From contig JAUCBJ010007300.1 of NCBI GenBank assembly GCA_032718475.1, positions 62,001-126,000 on the forward strand: a DNA stretch of 64,000 nucleotides, in the 5' to 3' direction. This DNA is from Nemertoderma westbladi. Its lineage: Eukaryota > Xenacoelomorpha > Nemertodermatida > Nemertodermatidae. Both the position numbers and the translations under genes were made by a program. The notes under the pieces are model-generated. The model saw only the letters and a list, made by a program, of their open reading frames with translations, was not told the origin of the DNA and searched no databases. Positions 29,681 to 41,073 of this stretch are shown here, in pieces; the stretch's first letter is position 1, and each line of letters opens with the position of its first letter.

Positions 29681-32177
29681 TGGCGTCTCTTTAGGGTCAA
29701 TATTCAGTGTTTTAATATTTTTTATTCAGTATAAATTTATATTCAGTAATAATTAATATCTTTCAGTGTTCTACAATATCGTTCAGTAATACTGAATTAT
29801 CTTTCAGTATTTACTGAATTATCTTTCAGTAATACTGAATTATCTTTCAGTATTTACTGAATTATCTTTCAGTATTTACTGAATTATCTTTCAGTATTTA
29901 CTGAATTATCTTTCAGTATTTACTGAATTATCTTTTAGTATTTACTGAATTATCTTTCAGTATTTACTGAATTATCTTTCAGTATTTACTGAATTATCTT
30001 TCAGTATTTACTGAATTATCTTTCAGTATTTACTGAATTATCTTTCAGTATTTACTGAATTATCTTTCAGTATTTACTGAATTATCTTTCAGTATTTACT
30101 GAATTATCTTTCAGTATTTACTGAATTATCTTTCAGTATTTACTGAATTATCTTTCAGTATTTACTGAATTATCTTTCAGTATTTACTGAATTATCTTTC
30201 AGTATTTACTGAATTATCTTTCAGTATTTACTGAATTATCTTTCACTAATACTGAATTACCTTTCAGTATTTACTGAATTATCTTTCAGTATTTACTGAA
30301 TTATCTTTCAGTATTTACTGAATTATCTTTCAGTATTTACTGAATTATCTTTAGTATTTACTGAATTATCTTTCAGTAATACTGAATTATCTTTCAGTAT
30401 TTACTGAATTATCTTTCAGTATTTACTGAATTATCTTTCAGTATTTACTGAATTATCTTTCAGTATTTACTGAATTATCTTTCAGTATTTACTGAATTAT
30501 CTTTCAGTATTTACTGAATTATCTTTCAGTATTTACTGAATTATCTTTCAGTATTTACTGAATTATCTTTCAGTATTTACTGAATTATCTTTTAGTATTT
30601 ACTGAATTATCTTTCAGTATTTACTGAATTATCTTTCAGTATTTACTGAATTATCTTTCAGTACTTACTGAATTATCTTTCAGTATTTACTGAATTATCT
30701 TTCAGTATTTACTGAATTATCTTTCAGTATTTACTGAATTATCTTTCAGTAGTTACTGAATTATCTTTCAGTATTTACTGAATTGCCACACTGAACTGCA
30801 TCGACATGCCACAGTGAGTTCGCCGCTTTTACATAATACTCACGACGTCTCACGAGCGCACCCCATCGCTGAGCACTTAAAATCGGATCAATATCTCTCA
30901 ACGTACGATGGACGCGCTTTAATGTAACTATAATCCCTTTAGCTAACAGCAAGCCTTTCACTAGTCGACATCCTGCATGAACATGAGTTTCGTGGATTTT
31001 TTGAACTTCTTGTCTCAGATCGTCATCTGATATTTCTGTAAAAGACGTTTCTCGTTGTATACCGAATTCTCGAACTCGACGTGTGATTGTAGAACGACTA
31101 ACTCCTAACATCTTACTTATGTCTGTCCAGGTGAAGTTCGAGTCACGTAAATATTCTAGAAGTTCCTTAGGTATTACATAATAAGGTCGACCCTCATTCC
31201 CAGTCCGTGCTTGAGATATAAGTACTTCCGCAGGCATTGTGCAACAAAAACTTCTTTCAATATTCAGATTCTGTACCCATTTTAACCAATTTCTTGTTTC
31301 GACTCCCAGTATACCAAGTTGTTCACTTTGATGAGTTGAATCTATAATTTCTAGTGTAGAAATATAATACTCCATTCGACGACACAGCTGTTCATATTCA
31401 TTTTGATTTATACCGTCAGTCGGAATTCTGGAACACTTCAGTATTGCTTGTTCAATTTCGTGATGAAATAACCCCGCAGGATCTGCCATACTGTATGTCT
31501 ACTAGTACCGGTACAATATTCTCGCAACCTAACAAGTAACTTAAAATTCCCTCTACATACATTATTCTAGAATGCGCCTTTTTGTATTGGCCTATTGAAT
31601 TCAAGGAATTTATAATAATGAGTGATTTTATTCTGATGTGCTATGGCAAATACTGAAAGATAATTCAGTAAATACTGAAAGATAATTCAGTAAATACTGA
31701 AAGATAATTCAGTAAATACTGAAAGATAATTCAGTAAATACTGAAAGATAATTCAGTAAATACTGAAAGATAATTCAGTAAATACTGAAAGATAATTCAG
31801 TAAATACTGAAAGATAATTCAGTAAATACTGAAAGATAATTCAGTAAATACTGAAAGATAATTCAGTAAGTACTGAAAGATAATTCAGTAAATACTGAAA
31901 GATAATTCAGTAAATACTGAAAGATAATTCAGTAAATACTGAAAGATAATTCAGTAAATACTGAAAGATAATTCAGTAAATACTGAAAGATAATTCAGTA
32001 AATACTGAAAGATAATTCAGTAAATACTGAAAGATAATTCAGTATTACTGAACGATAATTTATTAATTACTAAAAGATATTGTAGAACACTGAAAGATAT
32101 TAATTATTACTGAATGTAAATTTATACTGAATAAAAAATATTAAAACACTGAATATTGACCCTAAAGAGACGCCATA
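29679..32177 (-). mobile_element. IS3EU-like DNA transposon with arms of 22-bp palindromic tandem repeats
   Basis: Terminal inverted repeats of roughly 100 bp read TATGGCGTCTCTTTAGGGTC inward from both ends. With these ends the flanking duplication is GGTGAG (6 bp); if the ends are trimmed to TGGCG, it becomes TAGGTGAGTA (10 bp). Inside the inverted repeats lie tandem arrays of a 22-bp unit containing the palindrome TTCAGTATTTACTGAA: about 43 copies on the left (29815-30780) and about 18 on the right (31650-32045), in opposite orientation. The centre encodes a truncated transposase (30761-31489). TAY termini, a 6-bp duplication and an IS3/retroviral-integrase-like transposase are, as I recall, features of the IS3EU superfamily; this assignment is inference. 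Confidence 0.8.
30761..31489 (-). pseudogene. Truncated integrase-like transposase
   Basis: 242 codons starting MADPAGLFHHEIEQ. Residues ~95-150 hold a helix-turn-helix (GRPYYVIPKELLEYL, then WTDISKMLGVSRSTITRRV). A stretch with DDDLRQEVQKIH and RVHRTLRDIDP leads to NSLWHVDAVQCG, which carries the first aspartate of a DDE/integrase core. The frame then runs straight into the 22-bp repeats and stops, so the rest of the catalytic core is lost. It closely resembles integrase-core proteins of eukaryotic DNA transposons. It cannot be an active transposase but may still bind DNA. Confidence 0.8.
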
Positions 32178-32217
32178 GGTGAGTAAATGGAATTTCTATC
32201 TTGTAATAGAAAGTCAC

Positions 32218-33675
32218 TTATGCGATGTACATTGGTTTATCATTTCCTTGTTTCTTGAGCGATTGTTTCATCGTTTGTACCATTTGTTCAGCTGCTCCAT
32301 TTGATGATGGTGAATATGGTGCTGACGTCCAATGTGTAATTCCATTGTTGGTAAAGAATGTTTCAATCTCATTTGAAACGAATTGAGGTCCATTATCCGT
32401 AAATATAATTTCCGGTACTCCAATGAAAGATAGAATATTCTTCAATTGGGAAATTACTGCAGTGGATGTTGTAGTTTTCATTAATCGTATGTCTTTCCAA
32501 CCTGAATATACATCAACTAATCCTAATAGCTGACATCCTTCCAATTCTGCTAAGTCTATGTGGACTCTTTGGAAAGGTTCAGTTGACTTTTGTAATGGCG
32601 TGTACGTCTTTGATGGCGAATTGGCAAATTGCTGACAAGCAATGCATGACTGTATGTAAAGTTTGATATCTTCTGCCATCCCTGGCCACCAACAAACTTC
32701 TGATACTTGATGTATCATGCATTTTTCACCAATATGAGCTGAATGAAGTTCATTTAGAATCTTCGTACGTAGTATTTCCGGAATAATAATACGCATTCCA
32801 TGTATTATTATACCTTCATTAACTGCTAATTCATTTTCAATCGATTTGTAAAATCGTAATTGAGGTGTTCCTTTGATTCCATGAATACTTTCTCCACATT
32901 CAATAGCATTCTTTAGATGTCCTAAAGTACTATCAGTGTGTGTAGCTTTAGCTTCTCTGATATTTTGTTTACTTATAGGAAAGTCGTCAATAAGTTGTTT
33001 ACGTTGTAAATCTATACTATGCAAATCAATATCGTCGTTGTAATATGTTGAAACTGATGGCGGTGTAAGACGTGATAACGAATCTGTGATGTTCTCGTTT
33101 GATCTTACTGTCTCAACTGTGTAATCGTAAGCGGCTAACTCAACTGCCCAATGTTGTAATCGTGATATCGTTGTAACTGGTAATGATTTCGAAGGTGATA
33201 ATATCCGTTTCAAAGGAACATTATCTGTAATTAATTTGAATTTTCTTCCGAGCAGATAGTGTTTGAATTTTCGTACACCAAATATTATTGCTAATCCTTC
33301 TCTATCTAACTGAGAATAAGCTTGTTGTCTTTTATCTAAGTTCTCAGATGCGAATGCAATCGGTTTAAATTCACCCTCCTCGTCTTTTTGTCCAAGTATT
33401 GCTGATACTGTATATTCCAAAGCATCTGTTATAATTAATGGTATCCTATCTGGATGGTGTAAAAGTGTTGCTTGCGCAGTAGCTGTTTTAAGTAAGTTGT
33501 AACTTTCTATAGCTTTCTCATTCCATGTAAATGTATTGCCTTGTAGTAATTTATACAATGGATGGGATAATTCAGCATATTTGGGGATGTATTTTCGTAA
33601 ATAATTCATTGTACCCATCACACTTTGTAATTCCTTTTTCGTGGAAGGTATTTGTAACTCTTGTATTGCTGTCAC
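32218..33675 (-). pseudogene. Ty3-type pol: RT thumb, RNase H and integrase
   Basis: 485 codons. The RT connection region (ELQSVMGTMNYLRKYIP) is followed by RNase H with its acidic residues present (ITDALEY, DREGLAI, LITDNVPL), an H2C2 zinc domain (LHSAHIGEKC...CIACQQF), and the integrase core with Asp-Asp-Glu visible (RVHIDLAE, IIFTDNGPQFV, SSNGAAEQMVQ). It is joined to the RT part by a frameshift near 33672 and ends shortly before the nested transposon. Confidence 0.85.
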
Positions 33676-34193
33676 TTTTCTTGGATAGCCGTAAATCCCT
33701 TGTCATTTATTATGTGGCCACAGAATTCTATTTCTGTTTGCAGGAATTGACATTTGTTGAGGCCTAAGGTTATCCCTGCTTGTTTGCATGCCTCAAAAAC
33801 AGACTGTAATGTCTCGAAATGTTCCTGTATATTCGGTGATCCTATCAGAATTTCATCAATATATGTTACTGATTTAGTTTCATGTAATACCCGGTTAATA
33901 ACCTTTAAACATTTCGAAGCCGCAGGGGTGATCCCAAAGGGTAGTCTGGTTGGTTTCAATAAACCCAATGGTGTAGCTAATGTTAGTAACGTTTGACTGT
34001 TTTTATCTATGGGAAGCTGATTATATGCGGTTGCCATATCCAATTTTGAAAATATTTTGCTGCCTTGGAATTTCATAGATAACTCTTCCATGGTTATGAG
34101 TGGAAATTGGTCTTCTATGAGGTAAGGATTAACTGTACTCTTGTAATCCCCACATATTCTCACTGAACCGTCTGGCTTTGGAGTTACCACCAA
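33672..34193 (-). pseudogene. Ty3-type reverse transcriptase palm
   Basis: Shows VVTPKPDGSVRICGDYK, FSKLDMATAYNQLPI (first catalytic Asp), LPFGITPAASKCL and TYIDEILIGS. The last is the YxDD box with the second Asp replaced by Glu, which should impair catalysis. The frame is separated from the gag frame by a short repeated pentamer near 34240-34255 and from the downstream part by a one-base shift near 33672. Confidence 0.85.
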
Positions 34194-34244
34194 GGGTGTT
34201 GCCCATTCTATATTTTCGTTTAACTCAGGTGGAACTAATCTATG

Positions 34245-35810
34245 CTATGCTATGTTGTGCTTTAACTGAGCAATGACCTTTTCCTTGAATGCCTGCGGTA
34301 CCGTTCTGGCCTGTAAAAATTTTGGTATCGTATTCTCATCTTTTAAACAAATGCAGGTTTCTTGCCCTTTGTAACAGCCACTGCCTGTAAGAACGTCTCG
34401 ATATTCTTCCAGTAAACTTTGTAGTCGTTTGTCATAACCCTCAGAATTTATCACTTGGTGTACCTTAGTAATATCCTGTTCTATCATGTCATCTATGCTG
34501 CAACCCATTAATTTCATTCGTTTGATCCAATACAAACCGAATAGTGGTATGTGTTCACAATTTTCAGCAACAATAAGTGGCATTGCGATCAATTCTGGCG
34601 CATTCTCTATTTTCACTGTAACATAAATTACGCCTCGTATTTCCGCAATCCCTTTGCAAAATCCTCGTAATTTTGATGTACATTCATGTAATTGTTCATT
34701 GCTGAATTTGTTTTTGTATATTTCGTATGATATGACACTGTGTTTTGCCCCTGGATTAAATTCCATTGTAAGAGGTATTTCATTAATTCGTCTTTGTAAC
34801 ACGATCGAATCCACTTTTGGAAGCTGTACTTTATCTATGGTATGTGGATCGCTTATTTCCGTACTTTGCAAATATATGTTATCGTTGTTTCCTTCATTGT
34901 TATCTCCCATAACATTGTCAATGTCTACAGCATGGGATGTAGGTTTTTTGTCCTGAAAGCGAACACTTTTAGTCTTTTGTTTTTTAATGCACGCTTTTTC
35001 TACATGACCTTTTATGTTGCAAAATGAGCAAACAATGTTAGGATTTAGTCGACAATGGTTTGATTTGTGTCCTTGTTTCCCACACCGATAACATGTTATA
35101 GAATATTGATTGTAATTTTCTGTAGATTTGTAAGGTTTATATGAAGGAGATCTTACCTTTGTATGGCGATATTTATCTTTCGGAAATCCTGAACTTTGTG
35201 TAGTGACGCGAAACGTGTCAAATTCTGGTTTCCTACCTGATTGTGCCACTTTATATGCCTCTTCATAATTTTTTGCTGTAACCAAAGCTTCTGAAAATGA
35301 AATGTCTTTCGCGTGTATTAGTTCTGCTGCAACATGTTCGTCTCGTACCCCAGCAATTAGTTGTTCTCGTAAACGGTCATCTAATGCTTCTTGAAATTCG
35401 CAATTTCTTGAAATATTTCTTAGACGTTTGGCGAAATCCGTGATGTTTTCTCCCAATGTCTGAGTCGCTTGTATGAATCGTTTTCTTTCGACTTCTTTTG
35501 ATTTACCTTTTCTGAAATATTTTGTAAGTGATTTTTCTAAATTTTCGAATCGTTCTTTAGAAATGTCTGCTGGAAACATCAAATCAGATAGTAAATCTAA
35601 AGTTTGTAAACCACAATTAGCGATGAACATGTTTGTTTCAGCCTGTAATATTTCGTTCGGTTCCATTAAATTTCCATCGGCTCTTCTCCATGTAGTTGTA
35701 CGTAGAATTGTATTGAACATTAATAGATAAGTGTCCCATCTATCTGAATCTGGATTAAATGCCTTGCAAATGTTTGTAAATTTAGTTCCCATTGCAGGTG
35801 CGTTTGCCAT
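34245..35810 (-). CDS. Ty3-type Gag and protease region
   Basis: 521 codons from ATG (MANAPAMGTKFTNICKAF). The capsid-like region spans residues ~15-200. Two CCHC zinc knuckles follow at ~238-275 (CYRCGKQGHKSNHC, CSFCNIKGHVEKAC), then the protease area (LTMEFNPGAKHSVIS). The usual D-T/S-G catalytic triplet reads N-P-G here, so the protease is probably dead. The frame ends just before the RT because of a pentamer expansion (TAGCA) that shifts the phase. Confidence 0.85.
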   Translation of the reverse strand: MANAPAMGTKFTNICKAFNPDSDRWDTYLLMFNTILRTTTWRRADGNLMEPNEILQAETNMFIANCGLQTLDLLSDLMFPADISKERFENLEKSLTKYFRKGKSKEVERKRFIQATQTLGENITDFAKRLRNISRNCEFQEALDDRLREQLIAGVRDEHVAAELIHAKDISFSEALVTAKNYEEAYKVAQSGRKPEFDTFRVTTQSSGFPKDKYRHTKVRSPSYKPYKSTENYNQYSITCYRCGKQGHKSNHCRLNPNIVCSFCNIKGHVEKACIKKQKTKSVRFQDKKPTSHAVDIDNVMGDNNEGNNDNIYLQSTEISDPHTIDKVQLPKVDSIVLQRRINEIPLTMEFNPGAKHSVISYEIYKNKFSNEQLHECTSKLRGFCKGIAEIRGVIYVTVKIENAPELIAMPLIVAENCEHIPLFGLYWIKRMKLMGCSIDDMIEQDITKVHQVINSEGYDKRLQSLLEEYRDVLTGSGCYKGQETCICLKDENTIPKFLQARTVPQAFKEKVIAQLKHNIA

Positions 35811-35948
35811 TCTCGTAAGTTTGTACCGTAATTTGAGTTTGAGTTACACAATCACAATTAATTATCAAAGTTAATTTGATTTGTAAGATTTCAAATTGTA
35901 ATTTGAAATTAAATTATGTAATTAATATATGTAAAATGTGAATGTGAA

Positions 35949-35966
35949 TCTGTACTCGCAGCGCCA
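35949..35966 (-). promoter_or_regulatory. Primer-binding site of the Ty3-type element
   Basis: On the minus strand, one base after the 5' LTR, the sequence TGGCGCTGCGAGTACAG begins with TGG, as expected for pairing with a tRNA 3' CCA end. The tRNA was not identified. Confidence 0.65.
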
Positions 35967-35967
35967 A

Positions 35968-36113
35968 TGTTGGATGGAAAGGTGTAAAGGTTCTGACAAA
36001 CTGTTTTATTATCTTCTCTCTAGTGGTATATAAATGAAACTGTAAGTGAGATTAGTAGATATATTTACATGCGCCATCCTGCGGTTGATATTAGTATTTG
36101 TATTAGTCTAACA
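35968..36113 (-). repeat. 5' LTR of the Ty3-type element
   Basis: 146 bp, identical to 28926-29071 except for one C/T difference near position 110. It is followed by TGTAC, the right target-site duplication. Such a short, near-identical LTR pair shows a recent insertion. Confidence 0.93.
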
Positions 36114-36239
36114 TGTACTTTATGTTGGACAATACCATATACATTGTTAGATGTATTGTTATTGTTTACATAACGTATAGATAAATATAACTATCTATAA
36201 TGCTAACTATCTATAATGCCCTCCTTTGCATTTTATCAG

Positions 36240-36389
36240 GTTCCTGATAGCGAGATTACTATTGAATGTTCCCAGTCTGGACGGAAAATTATGAAGTTTC
36301 CATTCTCGGAAACCTATCGCATGGCAGCCACTTCTGGACCCACTCCGGATAACTACTGCGAATTCGAAGAAACTGAAGCGGCTACAGAT
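36240..36389 (+). CDS. Polycystin-like gene, exon 7
   Basis: 150 nt after TTTATCAG, phase 0 in and out, GTAAGT donor. It encodes VPDSEITIECSQSGRKIMKF and ends EETEAATD. It is separated from exon 6 by the 7.2-kb Ty3-type insertion. Confidence 0.85.
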
Positions 36390-36653
36390 GTAAGTTTAAT
36401 CATTACTTATTATTATTGATGTGCAATGTATTTGGTGGCATAAATAGTGCTGATTCAAAGCTTCTGAATGTTGAACTATAGGCCATAATAGTATTTGTTT
36501 TATCATTAATATTAGTTTAAAACATGTATAGAAATTTCTAAATTCATTTTCATAATATTATTAAATGATCCGAAAAATTTTGTAAATTAAGTGTTATTCT
36601 GTGTTATAAAAAAAATAAAACACAGGTAAGTAATTATAGTGATTATAATTATA

Positions 36654-37446
36654 TAGTTTTATTCTATGGGATTTCCAAATCCTGGACAGACTATTTAACA
36701 ATGCCATTTTTTCACACCTGATCCATGATCCCAAGTAGCAGAAGTCATCCACGTGCTCAAGAAAGCCGCCCTTAGAACGCATGCCCGTATCATCAGACAT
36801 TTCTTGAAGGCTTTCTAGGTTGACAGTCATGATTTTGGTCTTCTTGGAATTTACAAAAAGACTAACAATAGAAGCAATCTGCTCCAATGAGCTGAGGAGC
36901 AATTGGGCTCCCTCTAGTGAATCTGAGAGTACTTGTAAGTCATTAGCAAAGTCTAGATCAGTTAGGTACTTGGCAGGATTTCCTCGACTTCTGGAGCCAG
37001 TAGGTAGAGTTACCACCACACCATCATTATTAAGATGGTCTAAGGACATGCGTAGAACATAGTCAACCACAATGAATATACAACGAATAAGAAAGGTGCA
37101 AGTGATTCGAGTGACTAGTGATTCTGACAGTACCCCTATAGCATAAGTAAAGTCTATATCTGTAAGGTCCTTTGCTGGATTTCTTCTACTTCTTGTGCCA
37201 GTAGAGGGTGTTACCATCACCCCACCCAATCTTTATTTAGATGGTCTAAGGTAAGGACATGCGTAGAACATAATCTTCCACAATTACGAATAAGAATTGT
37301 GCAAGTGTGTCACCCTGAAGGACTCCCCCCACGACCTTTATGGAACCCATTTTGGTTCTCACATAACAGTCTCTCAACAGGATCCCTCATGCAATTTATT
37401 AGAATTCTGTTGTATAGCTTTGTAGTAATCGAGACTAACGAAATTC
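36654..37446 (-). pseudogene. Non-LTR retrotransposon fragments, antisense, internally duplicated
   Basis: The minus strand reads palm-region motifs (IVVDYVLRMSLDHL, YLTDLDFANDL with a mutated catalytic box) and HVDDFCYLGSWIR. A second partial copy of the palm region (TGTRSRRNPAKDLTDIDF) is fused upstream of it at about 37086. It is heavily diverged from 9028-12789, so older. Confidence 0.85.
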
Positions 37447-38020
37447 CACGAAAAGATCCACGGTTTGGATCTTTACGACAACTAAACGTGTGGACATAAT
37501 AACAGTAAACATTTGGACATAATACAGTTGTGAACTAAGATTTACTGGGCAATTGGGACAGCTTGGAAGGTCAGGAATTTTTGGAATGTTGTATAAGTTT
37601 GCCGAAGTTGACAGTAGTGTAAGAGTTTCCTAATGTTTTCTCTTTGGTCAAACTAATCTCCTTTCATTAAGGCTACTATTAATGCTACTATATGGAGCCA
37701 GGAGGATATTCATATCTTCAGTTCTGTTCAGGGTCTTTATTTCGAAGACCTCATGGGCAAGCTTGAAATTTACTTATCAAATCAACCACACTATTTGTTT
37801 GTCAGCATGCACCTCAACTTCTTCCAGTCATCTTTCTGAAGTATTCTGATGTAGGCCTACAGTTAATAAATATAACTTACTTATAACTGTAACTTATAAC
37901 TAACTTGCTTAGTGTAAGTTGGATTAAAGTATAAGTGTTAGGTAGAGGCTAAAGTATGTTTACTCCCTTGCCAAAAGTTGTATATTGCTAAGTATTAAAC
38001 TAACACTATTATTTTTTTAG
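37447..38020. other. Intron sequence, nothing recognised
   Basis: Unique-looking intron between the antisense retrotransposon remnant and exon 8. It includes a short CTTATAACTGTAACTTATAA repeat near 37878. No gene is seen. Confidence 0.5.
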
Positions 38021-38187
38021 ACAATAGTAGAAGTCAACCCTGGATATATTATTGGAATTGCCTCTGGTTCTTATGCCATTTCTACTATTGATGATACTGT
38101 TATCTATGTCCAAGGGATTGCTGCTGAAATGTCAATTGTTTATCCCACCACAATATATGACATTGCAACACCCTCATTCACCAAGGA
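38021..38187 (+). CDS. Polycystin-like gene, exon 8
   Basis: 167 nt after TTTTTTTAG, phase 0 in, phase 2 out at GTAAGT. It encodes TIVEVNPGYIIGIASGSYAI and YPTTIYDIATPSFTKE. It has no start codon of its own and was found by reading splice sites. Confidence 0.8.
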
Positions 38188-38589
38188 GTAAGTTAAAATT
38201 CGTTATAAATTAATATAAATAGTCTTTTTGGAATGATAACAATTGTCCTATTTCTATGTAGCCATGTCAATCATAGTTCAGTTGGGAAACTAAATTCAAG
38301 AAAAGTTTCAATAAATCCTTTGCTGACTTGTATCTCTAAGTAAATTAAATAAAAAGTGAATATATTATACCAATTCATTTAAATAAAATTGATTCACTAT
38401 TTCGCTGTAACATATAATGGGTTTGTTCGAATGATATTTCATAAATATGTATATTTTATATTTTATTCTACATACTGAATGGCCAACCAGTAATATTACA
38501 TAGATTAACATACAACTAATACTAATATTTTATAAACACATAACATTTGTTATATTAATTAAATTGATTTTAATTATTTCTGCATTTAG

Positions 38590-38747
38590 GGTGACTGTAA
38601 ACATATCCTCTATGAGTGCACCATCAACAGTAATAATAGAAACTGGTGAGATCTCGGTTATAGAGGCAGTTCTGGAGATCAAAATAACAATCAATGAATA
38701 TGTTGAAACGCTCATTGATCAGGAAATTATTGTAACAGCAACAGGAG
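38590..38747 (+). CDS. Polycystin-like gene, exon 9
   Basis: 158 nt after GCATTTAG, completing a split Glu codon, phase 1 out at GTTAGT. It encodes VTVNISSMSAPSTVIIETGE and ends DQEIIVTATG, a PKD-like strand pattern. Confidence 0.85.
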
Positions 38748-39320
38748 GTTAGTATATTTCCAAAATAAATTAATTACAAACGACAATTGTAAAATGAAAG
38801 TACCGGTTTAGTGTTTCCAGGCCTCAAAACTTTAAAATTATAATGACAGACAGATCTACTGATATAATTATAAATGATAACTTGATTAAACAATTTTAAA
38901 GAATAATCTATTCAATAATTTTTCTATGATTAATTAGTTAAGTATCTTAAAAATCATTAATAAATAGGATCAATTTCTAATAAGTTATTCGTAATAATAT
39001 AATAATTAATTAATAATAGTAATACCGGTATTTAGTAATATGGTGTTATTTTCTGACGACCTTTTGTAAGTTTTTTAAAAGTGTTTTTATAATTGAGTCA
39101 GCACCTCAAAAGACCTATACAGATAAACAATTTTAATATGATGGATAAAAAAAAATTTGAAAATCGATTAAAATTAGATAACAATTGGAATCATTGGATA
39201 CTAGAATTTTACATTCTGCCATAAATAATGATATCATTTTATGAAGGTCAGTAAATTAATCCACCAGGATACAGTATCGACACTCACTATAGCATCTCTA
39301 TATTTATTTTTCACACACAG
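38748..39320. other. Intron, AT-rich, no recognised element
   Basis: 573 bp with many short AT runs; nothing coding and no repeat family recognised. Confidence 0.5.
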
Positions 39321-39559
39321 GTTACGATCCAAAGTACGAACTTAGTATCGAATATCTCGATATTCCTGGTAAACAGGTAGGGATCGATGTACCGGTAGCG
39401 AATTGGGGGCCTGAGCCGGATAGAACACCTACATTCGAGACGCCTGATGGTGTAATTGCTTACACATATACTTTTCCTCAGCGGGGTGTTTATAAAATAG
39501 TGGCCACAGGATTCAATAAAGTCACTTGTATTACTGATGAAATACTTGTATATGGTGAA
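39321..39559 (+). CDS. Polycystin-like gene, exon 10 (PKD domain)
   Basis: 239 nt after TCACACACAG, completing a split Gly codon, phase 0 out at GTAAGT. It encodes YDPKYELSIEYLDIPGKQVG and IAYTYTFPQRGVYKIVATGF, a near-classical PKD C-terminal signature (Y-x-Y-x-x-x-G-x-Y-x-V/I-x-x-x-A/G). Confidence 0.88.
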
Positions 39560-40549
39560 GTAAGTAGAGTGCATTTAATATTAAAACAATATTGTCATAC
39601 AGAAATGATAGGAGATTTTTCTTTGATCTAGAAGTTAAGTTTGTTTATTACTTTTTATAAAAATTTGGCATATTTTAGTGAAAATGACATGGTTGATAAT
39701 TAATTATTTACAGTTGCATTCTTTTTTCTGTAGGCCCATGGTGTCAGTCCTGCCATCAATTTACTCCCAGTTTCAAGTTTTACTTCCATTCTCTTGTGTA
39801 CTCCCAGTCCCCAGTTTACTACCAGTATCCAGTTCATTGTCTCCACTTTACTTTCAGTAACTATGAGCATACAGTTCATTACCACTCTCCAGTCATAGTG
39901 TACTCACAGGATGATTAAACTTTCAGTCTTCGATCTTTATGCGTTTCATACTATTTAATAACATGGGATGCTAGAGGCACGATCTCAATGCACCAACAGT
40001 TTCCCATTTTCGGCTTGGCTGTATACTTGGATTGTCCCTTGATTCACATGATATTAGTCATTTACAAAATAATATTATTTCAATAATTGTAATATAACAA
40101 TATATATCTTAATTCAATAATGATTATAATAACCAAATAATATTAAATTCTGCGAATGACTTATCCACATCAGTTATTTTATAGTAATTCTACGCTGTGG
40201 AGATTTACATGACATAATGCTGTAATGCTAATGTATTTTAAAAAGGACATAAGGAACACAAGCTTTGTATGTGTTCCTAGCTACTATGCATAACATTCTT
40301 GATAAAAAACATTATCATTCCAGGTCTGGGAGATGTTAGGTACATAATAATAGGGGCAGGGTCCTCCAATTTTGCCAGAGTCGGAACTGTAGGTCGTAGA
40401 ACAGAAGATAAATTTACAGTAGTATGAAATTATCAACAGTGTACAAGTAAAAGTACAGTAAAAACAGTAGTACAGTAAAGTGTACAGTAAAAATGTACAT
40501 CCTTTTTTATTTTTTAGGTAAATTGCCTATAATTAATATTTAATTGCAG
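39560..40549. other. Intron, no recognised element
   Basis: 990 bp. A C/T-rich stretch with repeated CCAGT words lies at about 39750-39900 (TTACTCCCAG, TACTCCCAGT), an imperfect minisatellite. A run of ACAGTA words lies at 40420-40495. No gene is seen. Confidence 0.5.
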
Positions 40550-40733
40550 AATAGCATTACTAAAGATAAGTTAACAATGGAGTACACACGTGATGGAATC
40601 TGTGCTGTGCATGATAATGAAGCGGACAGTGTATCAGAAAGGAATGTTGTATTTACTGTTACCCTATTGGCTCTAAATCCAAAAACGGAATATCCCACTA
40701 ATGCCAAACTTGCTTTGGATATTTTTGGATTTG
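40550..40733 (+). CDS. Polycystin-like gene, exon 11
   Basis: 184 nt after TTAATTGCAG, phase 0 in, phase 1 out at GTAAGT. It encodes NSITKDKLTMEYTRDGICAV and ends with LALDIFGF. It joins exon 12 across a 5.2-kb intron containing piggyBac debris, a minisatellite and a retroelement fragment. Confidence 0.82.
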
Positions 40734-41073
40734 GTAAGTTTGAATGGTCAAAAATAGTCAAATAGTAGAATTAGTCAAAAATACATATTACTTATTTAGA
40801 AACAATGAGCCTGGTACACTGCTAAAACAGTGTATAATGGTCACCAAAGGACTACTATTACAACCTTTTCTTTACAAAAGCAAGGTATTGCTATTACTGG
40901 GTGTACCAATTAAGAAATTGTAACTGGCTAATAACAAAAAAAGTTTTAAAATTGTATGCCCTTTTCCACATACCATTAATTGTTCATCTTAATACTGCCA
41001 TATAGAAGCCTAAATGAGATCCTGGTTTTTGTGCCTTGTAATTCACTTTGTCAGTGCTTCTTGGATTCCATTG

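Larger units (their letters stand above)
28926..36113 (-). mobile_element. Ty3-type LTR retrotransposon with a nested DNA transposon
   Basis: LTRs of 146 bp (28926-29071 and 35968-36113) differ at one position by eye and are flanked by a 5-bp duplication TGTAC (28921-28925 and 36114-36118). On the minus strand the order is 5' LTR, primer-binding site, Gag with two zinc knuckles and protease region, RT, RNase H, integrase, purine tract, 3' LTR. That order is Ty3-type, and single-frame gag-pol resembles Mag/SURL-like elements. A DNA transposon (29679-32177) interrupts the integrase C-terminal region. Without it the element is about 4.7 kb. Two frameshifts and altered catalytic residues make it defective. 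Confidence 0.92.

Noticed and set aside
29815-30780. Possible CRISPR-like array
   Set aside because: The 22-bp units are directly contiguous without unique spacers and sit inside a eukaryotic transposon.
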